From: Galaxea fascicularis
Taxonomy: Eukaryota > Cnidaria > Anthozoa > Scleractinia > Euphylliidae
Reading direction: 5' to 3'
Assembly: GCA_948470475.1 (NCBI GenBank)
Contig: OX419337.1
Coordinates: 32,682,372 to 32,746,371, forward strand
DNA: 64,000 nt
Shown here in pieces: positions 58,479 to 64,000 of the stretch; the stretch's first letter is position 1, and each line of letters starts with the position of its first letter. Both the position numbers and the translations under genes were made by a program. Below the pieces are notes generated by a model. It worked only from the letters and a program-made list of their open reading frames with translations. It did not search any database and was not told where the DNA came from.

Positions 58479-59183
58479 GGCATGATGGAGGAGGCCAGTC
58501 CTGATAGCAACCCTACCTTCTCTCTAGCGCAAATTATACAGGAAGATTACTTCACATCTCCTAGCAAACAGACTTCATGCGAAAAGTTTAGCAAGACGTT
58601 TCCCACAGCAAATGTTTCGCCAGCGCACCCAAGAACTCATCAAGGAGAAACGTCTTATACATACATCCAGTATAGGAACTCTTTTACTGAAGTAGGACGT
58701 TTGTGGTTGCATGAGAGAATTCATAGTGGAGAGAAGCCTTACACATGCAAGCAGTGTGGGAAGGCGTTTACCACAAAAGGACATTTGCGGGAGCATGAAA
58801 GAATTCATAGTGGAGAGAAACCTTATACATGCAAGCATTGTGGAAAATCGTTTATTCGAGCAGGAGACTTGCGGGTGCATGAAAGAATTCACAGTGGAGA
58901 GAAGCCTCACACGTGCAAGCAGTGTGGGAAGTCGTTTACCACAATAGGACATTTGCGGGTGCACGAAAGAACTCATAGTGGAGAGAAATCTTATACATGC
59001 AAGCAGTGTGGGAGGTCGTTTACGCAATCAGGAAATTTGCATAGGCATGAAAGAACTCATAGTGGAGAGAAACCTTATACATGCAAGCAGTGTGGTAAGT
59101 CGTTTACTGAGGCTGGAAGTTTGCGGGCTCATGAAAGAATTCACAGTGGAGAGAAACTCTTACATGCAAGCAAGATCACATAG
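58479..59183 (+). CDS. C2H2 zinc-finger protein exon, five intact fingers
   Basis: The exon opens after an acceptor-like ATGTTTAG; its first ATG is at 58482 and the stop ends at 59183, 233 codons. A non-finger region of about 65 residues precedes a dead first finger in which both Cys are replaced by Tyr (YTYIQY). Five C2H2 fingers follow, joined by HSGEKPY-type linkers. Helix residues -1/3/6 are T/H/E, R/D/V, T/H/V, Q/N/R and E/S/A. The frame is then lost after HSGEKL, and at least two more finger-like units lie beyond the stop. Known for the family: DNA binding. An upstream exon is likely but not found. The lost frame suggests a truncated gene or a young pseudogene. Antisense ORFs are shadows of the finger repeat. 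Confidence 0.75.
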   Translation, partial: GMMEEASPDSNPTFSLAQIIQEDYFTSPSKQTSCEKFSKTFPTANVSPAHPRTHQGETSYTYIQYRNSFTEVGRLWLHERIHSGEKPYTCKQCGKAFTTKGHLREHERIHSGEKPYTCKHCGKSFIRAGDLRVHERIHSGEKPHTCKQCGKSFTTIGHLRVHERTHSGEKSYTCKQCGRSFTQSGNLHRHERTHSGEKPYTCKQCGKSFTEAGSLRAHERIHSGEKLLHASKIT

Positions 59184-59375
59184 TGAGAGAAACCTAATAA
59201 ACTGATTCAGTTAAGCGGTGTTGGAAATTCTTTATTCAAGCAGACGATTTGCGGGTGCATGAAAGAACTCCCTAATGGAGAGAAGCCATATGCATGTAAG
59301 CAGTGTGGGAAATTGTTTACTTGGGCAGAAAATCTGCGTGTGCATGTAAGAACTCACAGGTTTACACATATATTT
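59184..59375 (+). pseudogene. Decayed zinc fingers downstream of the stop
   Basis: Out of frame with the exon before it. One worn finger ([14 protein letters not shown]) is followed by a good one ([19 protein letters not shown]). At least two changes separate them from the upstream frame. Confidence 0.7.
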
Positions 59376-59379
59376 TTCT

Positions 59380-59900
59380 TATGCTTATACTTATGTCAAA
59401 GTGTGAACCAGCCCCTACTGGGGGAAGTGGAAGCACAGGGTTAACAGCTGTGATTACCAAGCAAAGCAACAGTAGTCTACCCTAGCTAATCCCTTATTCC
59501 ATTTCAGAAGTTTCTTTACATAGTATATTCCAAAACCCATAGACATTCCCATATCTGGCGTACATGAAACATCAACTTGGTCATTCTGTTTACCACTTGG
59601 TTATCACTGAATTTCAGTGGCTGCAGCAGTTTCAACCATAGTTAATCCACAAAAAAATCACAAAGGGTAATTTAGGGGTATTAGCATTTAAATTTACATC
59701 AAAATAGAAATTGTGGTAAATAAATGATCAAATTCTGCTTGAATTTTATATTCCAGTCTCTACCAAACTCTGGTAAAATACAAGCTTTAGCTCACCTGAA
59801 TAAAGATATATTCAGAAATTTAACACATCATGTATCAATATTTGGTTACTTCATTTCGATTGATCTTTACAAGCCCATAAGCCCCGTGACTTACCTCCGT
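59380..59900. other. Intergenic, nothing recognised
   Basis: AT-rich; no supported ORF. Confidence 0.35.
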
Positions 59901-60009
59901 TTACAAGCCCCGTGACTTACCTTGAACGTGAAAGTGTTTGTAAAATTGTCCTCGGCTTGCGCAAGCCGTGAACGGCTCCTGCGCATGCGCCTCTTTTGTT
60001 ATTATATCC

Positions 60010-60105
60010 CATTCTTGTCCCCAGAGCCCACGCTCCTTTTGGCCTGCGGCAGAGATCGACCTCTGCCGCAGGCCAGAAGGAGCGTGGGCTCTGGGGACGA
60101 GAATG
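60010..60105. repeat. Near-perfect 45-bp inverted repeat, 6-bp loop
   Basis: Arms 60010-60054 and 60061-60105 (containing CCCCAGAGCCCACGCTCCTT and GGCCTGCGGCAGAG) differ at two places. A diverged part of the arm recurs near 60148-60170. ORFs on both strands here come from the symmetry. Confidence 0.8.
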
Positions 60106-60679
60106 ATTATATCCCAGACTTTCTTTTTGCTCCCGTCCCAATCTCGAACCCAGAGCCCACGTGTCTTTTGGTCAGCACCAGATTTTGCAGTCAGCAGCAC
60201 GGGATCAAAAGAGGAAATGCCTGTTTCTGATGAGACAATTGACATTTATTTATGATAATGATAAGTAAAGTATCTACAAGCTAGAGCTATTGGCCGTTCC
60301 GAAATTCAAAAGGGAACTGGGGCGAGTTTCAAATTTTGAAGTAATCGATAAATTGACACCATCACATGAAAGATAACATTGAGATTGCTCGTTTGACCAA
60401 GTTTGATTCTTTTAGGTTGAACAGGGACCAACTTATGGACCCTGAAACGTGGCTCAAAGTCCATACAAACGTCTCTAATTTTGAGGCTGCGTCCCCCAAA
60501 ACCATGGTTTTTACTTTATTTTTTAATCCAGTCTTTCATCAAAACACAGGACCAGCCCACAACAATTTCACTCAATCATATCATCAACTCGGACAAGTTA
60601 AGTTTATGTTCACGTACCCACGACTTTGCTTCGCTTTAATGAGACGTTGATAAACGCTGGATAAGTCGTAACGTAGTTA

Positions 60680-60935
60680 TGCACCTATCAATGTTTAGAC
60701 GGAGTGGGGGGGGGGGGGACGGGCAAAGATGCGGCATTTGAACACTTCTGTTGTCCCCTCTCTGGGGAATTTGACCACTTGTGCTAATTAAAGTTCAAAT
60801 ATTATAAAGGATTGTTAAACTATTTCCAGTCCCAAGTGTCGGGAATTTGACCAAAAAATTGCAAGAAAATTCAAATGACGCACCTTTGCCCGTACCCCCC
60901 CCCCCCCCCTTTCCGTCTAAACATTGATAGGTGCA
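60680..60935. mobile_element. PIF/Harbinger-like MITE, 24-bp perfect TIRs, TTA TSD
   Basis: Termini TGCACCTATCAATGTTTAGA at 60680-60703 and complement at 60912-60935. TTA at 60677-60679 and 60936-60938. Next to the arms are a G run on the left and a C run on the right. Confidence 0.85.
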
Positions 60936-61004
60936 TTATGGTATTAAAAACTCGTGAATAAAAACGATATCAGGCTCTTAACATGTAGTAATCTATATGT
61001 ACTC

Positions 61005-61350
61005 ACAGTCCGCGTTTTATACCTAGCCCACACCCCGTAGTCCGCGTGTTAAACCTAGTCCGGAGTCCACAATCTATGTGTTATAATGACCGCTGGGGAA
61101 CAGGACCAAGCACTCCCTCACCCAGCTCCCCCTGTGATACGTTTGTCATTCGTTGCGCGAACGATAGTCATTATTTGCACTCAGAGTCCGCGTTTAAAAC
61201 CTAGTCCATCTTTTATACCCACTCCGCAATTCGGGTCCTCCGTCCACAGTCCATCTTTTGAGCTGAACGCTGGGGAACAGGACCAAGCATCCCCTCCCCC
61301 AGCTCCCGTACCCCCTGGGGTACGTTTGTCATTCGGTGCGCGAATGATTG
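61005..61350. repeat. Tandem duplication of about 170 bp
   Basis: Two units share GTCCGCGTTTAAAACCTAG-like starts, CGCTGGGGAACAGGACCAAG and TACGTTTGTCATTCG. The Pro-rich ORFs are translations of the repeat. Confidence 0.75.
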
Positions 61351-62060
61351 ACTAACTCCTTGCCCAAAATTGATTTCAATTTTCAATATTAAACTTTCTT
61401 CTAAATTCACACAATCGTCGATGGCACAAGACTGTGGTAATCGTTTTGCTGCTAATAAAAGAATACCTCAGCCTGTCTGATTTTCTATTCGATGGTAACA
61501 AAGTGAGAAGTCTAAGTGATATTTAGTTCTTATAAAAGTGAAAAAAGTGAAATGTTTATAGATACACGTTTATTGATTTTGCGAGAAGAGAAAAGAAAGG
61601 AAAATCAAAAATTGACATCGATTTTCAATTTTTAATTAGAATTTAAAATTGAATGGACGATTGACCCACGGACCCCCGTAACCTCTATGTGGGATTTTTC
61701 CCATCCCACGTGACAAGTGAAGTGAAAATTTGAGCGCTAGATAAAAAAAAAATACTCAGTTGCATTTTCCGCTGATGAAGAGGCAGCAGCCTCGAAACGT
61801 CTGAGGAATATATTTTTAAGTATTGGGAAAGCTAATTACACTATTCACTGGATAGATATTTATCAAGTGGATAGCGCTATCCAGCCTTAAAACAACCGGC
61901 GCCAGATCTGTTTTAGGAGTGCGTTCTTCTACGTCGAACGCAATCACCTCCACCAGCGGGTTTTGTTACTTGTACTGACGATGGATGTAGTTCATCCGAA
62001 ACATGTTTACTTCAAAATTCAGTGTCGTAACTATTTTTAGAATATTCAGGTTTGTACTTT
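61351..62060. other. Unassigned; two ribozyme-core-like hairpins
   Basis: CTGATGA (61772-61778), a GAGGC/GCCTC hairpin and GAAAC (61794-61798). Again CTGACGA (61975-61981), a GGATG/CATCC hairpin and GAAAC. See the separate finding. GGATAGCGCTATCC is at 61871-61884. No gene. Confidence 0.4.
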
Positions 62061-62066
62061 CTGTTT

Positions 62067-62281
62067 TAAAGCGAATGATAGGTGTTTGTTGAGCAACAAA
62101 TGTTGCAGCAACTTGTTAAACGGAATAGAGCCCAGCTCTATTTTCGTTCAACAACTTTCAACATATGTTGAACGGCATTTTTCAACGTTCAACATCACAT
62201 GATACACTGTTCAACATTTGTCGAACAGCATCTGCAACATTTGTTGCTCAACAAATGTTGAACCGTGTATCATTCGCTTTA
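62067..62281. mobile_element. MITE built of TTGTTGAGCAACAAATGTTG motifs
   Basis: Termini TAAAGCGAATGATA (62067-62080) and complement (62268-62281). The inside holds several forward and inverted CAACATTTGTTG units. Confidence 0.75.
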
Positions 62282-62785
62282 GAAGTAAATAGGCGGTTCC
62301 GTAAGTTCCGCGAATTTAGCAATACCTTGAAATTCAAACAAAGCCACCTCACGAACCCCAGTATCAGTGACACAGAATCTGCTGACACAGGGACATTCCT
62401 AACCATTTAATTCACACTTGAGAAGTTCTTGTCACAAAAAGGCAACGAAAAAATAAGAAACTGAACACCGTGGCTGTTGGTGTCGGGAATAGTGGCTGGT
62501 CACCGACATCATCGCATAGTTTTCAACTGATTAAACTTTATTTCCCATGCCTAGATTACACGTTTACTTTGGCTCGCGCACTTTTCTTTTCCTTACAAGT
62601 TTTCGTATAACTCACACACACTGATTTTGTTCCCGATAATTGAAAAATGACCAACGTCAATGTCACGATAATTTCCAACATTGGTGACAGATACACCTCG
62701 TTTCATTCGACGTTAATTCACTCCCTCGGCACCCTAGCTCTAGAGCCCCGTTGAAAAAATAAATAACCTCTAGCACCCAGGGTAC

Positions 62786-62868
62786 TAGTCTCCTATGCAG
62801 CCGTTCTTTGTCTCGTCGGGGAGGAGCGTTGCGTGACGACATACAAAGAACGGCTGCGTAGGAGACTA
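62786..62868. repeat. Foldback with 26-bp arms
   Basis: Arms at 62786-62811 and 62843-62868 (containing CAGCCGTTCTTTGT) differ at one base. The loop contains GAGGAGCGTTGCGTGACGA. Confidence 0.8.
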
Positions 62869-62924
62869 CCACGGTACTCCCACAGCGGTCCGTTGTAAAA
62901 GCAATCGGATGTCGTGATGTCTAA

Positions 62925-63178
62925 GGCCATGTCCACAGTGATGCGTTTTTGCTTGAAAACGCATTGATATGTATGCGTTTTGGCCTCCCGTCCACACTGA
63001 TACGCTCGAAAACGCTGAGCGTTTTCATCGAAAACGGATCCTTTTGAAAACGCTGTTGAAAGTGAATCGTATTGAAAACGCTACGGCATCCGTATCAGTG
63101 TGGACGCAGATCAATCGATGCGTTTTTACACCTATCGAAAACGCATTCAAACAAAAACGCATCAGTGTGGACATGGCC
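62925..63178. mobile_element. MITE with 27-bp TIRs and AAAACGC motifs
   Basis: Ends GGCCATGTCCACAGTGATGC and complement with one mismatch. Outer trinucleotides are TAA and TAC. GAAAACGC units occur inside in both orientations. Confidence 0.75.
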
Positions 63179-63299
63179 TACCTGTGGACATTCTTGGCTC
63201 AGGAATCTAATTCTATTACCTCTACTGCTGATTTTATAGGCAGGGGGAATCGCTTGTGGGTTACTTCTTTTGTGGTTCGAGATAGGGTGTCAGATGGTT

Positions 63300-63368
63300 T
63301 GGGTGAGGGTTAACCTAACCCTAACTAACCCAGATCCCGGCCCCGGCCCCGGCCCCGGCCCCGACCCC
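63300..63368. repeat. Telomere-like CTAACCC motifs and (GGCCCC)n
   Basis: Reads GGTTAACCTAACCCTAACTAACCC, then four to five GGCCCC units. Too short and irregular to be a telomere. Confidence 0.7.
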
Positions 63369-63369
63369 G

Positions 63370-64000
63370 TGTTTTACTGACACCCCTAGTGATCGGCGAA
63401 CTTAATCATTCCTCAACTTTCATTTCTACGCCGACGAAACGTAACTCAGTATATTGTTTAAAACAAGTTACACCACTGATGAGGTAGTGACGAGGTAGTG
63501 CATCTTATGAAATAAAAATAATTTCTCATCAAAGGAATTCCTTCATTCCTTTATTCAGGCTTGTCAAAAAATGACCACAGTTACAGCATAGTTTGTGACG
63601 AAAAGTGTAAAACAGTATCATTTCAATAACTAAAACTATAACGCTTAAATCTAGGAAATGTTATACCTTAAAAATAATTTATCATACAATACACAAAAAA
63701 TTACTCCGGCTGGAAACTATGTTAAAAGCGTGTTGATGAATTCCAGAAATCTTCCATCTGTTTGATCTGTAGGGAATTTCTTTATCAAAGAGGACTAAGA
63801 GACAACAAAAATAACAGTTAATGTCACGGAAAAGTAAATTAGTAACGCAAATTGCATTTCTGCACCAGGGTGAGTCATTTTGAAAAACAGTGTTCATTAC
63901 TGCCGGATCACTCTGGGAGAATGGTCGCAGGGACAAGTCGCTGCTACAAGCCACCTCGTGTGTACCTCTTGAAACATGTTGCTGAATCAAGACGCCTTCT
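63370..64000. other. Right edge, no recognised gene
   Basis: A minus-strand open frame from 63990 to 63682 contains SLRPFSQSDPAVMNTVF and two Cys-rich spots. It could be a terminal exon of a gene beginning outside the window, but I know no match. Confidence 0.25.

Noticed and set aside
58575..59027. 150-codon antisense ORF in the zinc-finger exon
   Set aside because: Shadow of the finger repeat; the Arg/Leu/Ser pattern repeats every 28 codons.
59901..60255. Overlapping 95-114 codon ORFs on both strands
   Set aside because: They cross a near-perfect 45-bp inverted repeat and have no conserved motif.

Overview
This window is eukaryotic nuclear DNA from an animal. The genes have GT-AG introns, the spacers are long and AT-rich, and much of the sequence is transposons. 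The mix of CR1/L2-like and Tx1/L1-like LINEs, tRNA-derived SINEs, many foldback elements and C2H2 zinc fingers with GEKPY linkers suggests a cnidarian, probably a stony coral. That is inference from the character of the repeats, not from a marker gene.

Host genes. (1) 11166-24453 (+) is an eight-exon JmjC hydroxylase gene. All exon joins keep frame and give 513 residues with a signal-peptide-like N-terminus, HxD...H iron ligands, an EF-hand-like segment and a C-terminal HDEL, so it looks like an ER-lumen oxygenase. (2) 28394-30451 (-) is a clean two-exon gene of 310 residues whose family I do not recognise. A miniature transposon lies just upstream of its ATG. (3) 47426-50424 (-) is an intact three-exon ISXO2/Merlin-type transposase gene of 301 residues with a zinc ribbon. 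Its first catalytic aspartate cannot be found. (4) 45818-46147 and 58479-59183 (+) are C2H2 zinc-finger exons; the second is followed by decayed fingers.

Mobile DNA by region. 0.9-4.7 kb: an old Tx1/L1-like LINE with two later insertions. 6-10 kb: hAT-like and foldback elements, two SINEs and a CCAATCA minisatellite. 12-25 kb: foldback elements, a SINE with target-site duplication, a decayed LINE and microsatellites inside the JmjC introns, then a LINE 3' end after the gene. 26.7-27.9 kb: a large foldback and tandem repeats. 32.9-36.3 kb: a young LINE with a 744-codon open frame nested in an older LINE of opposite orientation. 36.5-37.0 kb: another LINE end. 41.4-43.6 kb: a broken Ty3/Gypsy copy with a candidate 3' LTR. 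45.2-45.7 kb: a SINE dimer with a 12-bp target-site duplication. 49-63 kb: many foldback elements, several flanked by TTA trinucleotides as in PIF/Harbinger insertions.

Stretches where I see no gene include 4.7-7.1, 37.1-41.1, 52.9-57.0 and 63.2-64.0 kb. Genes 1 to 4 show no common pathway. The likely common thread is transposon activity: insertions in introns and beside promoters, and one transposase gene that may be domesticated.
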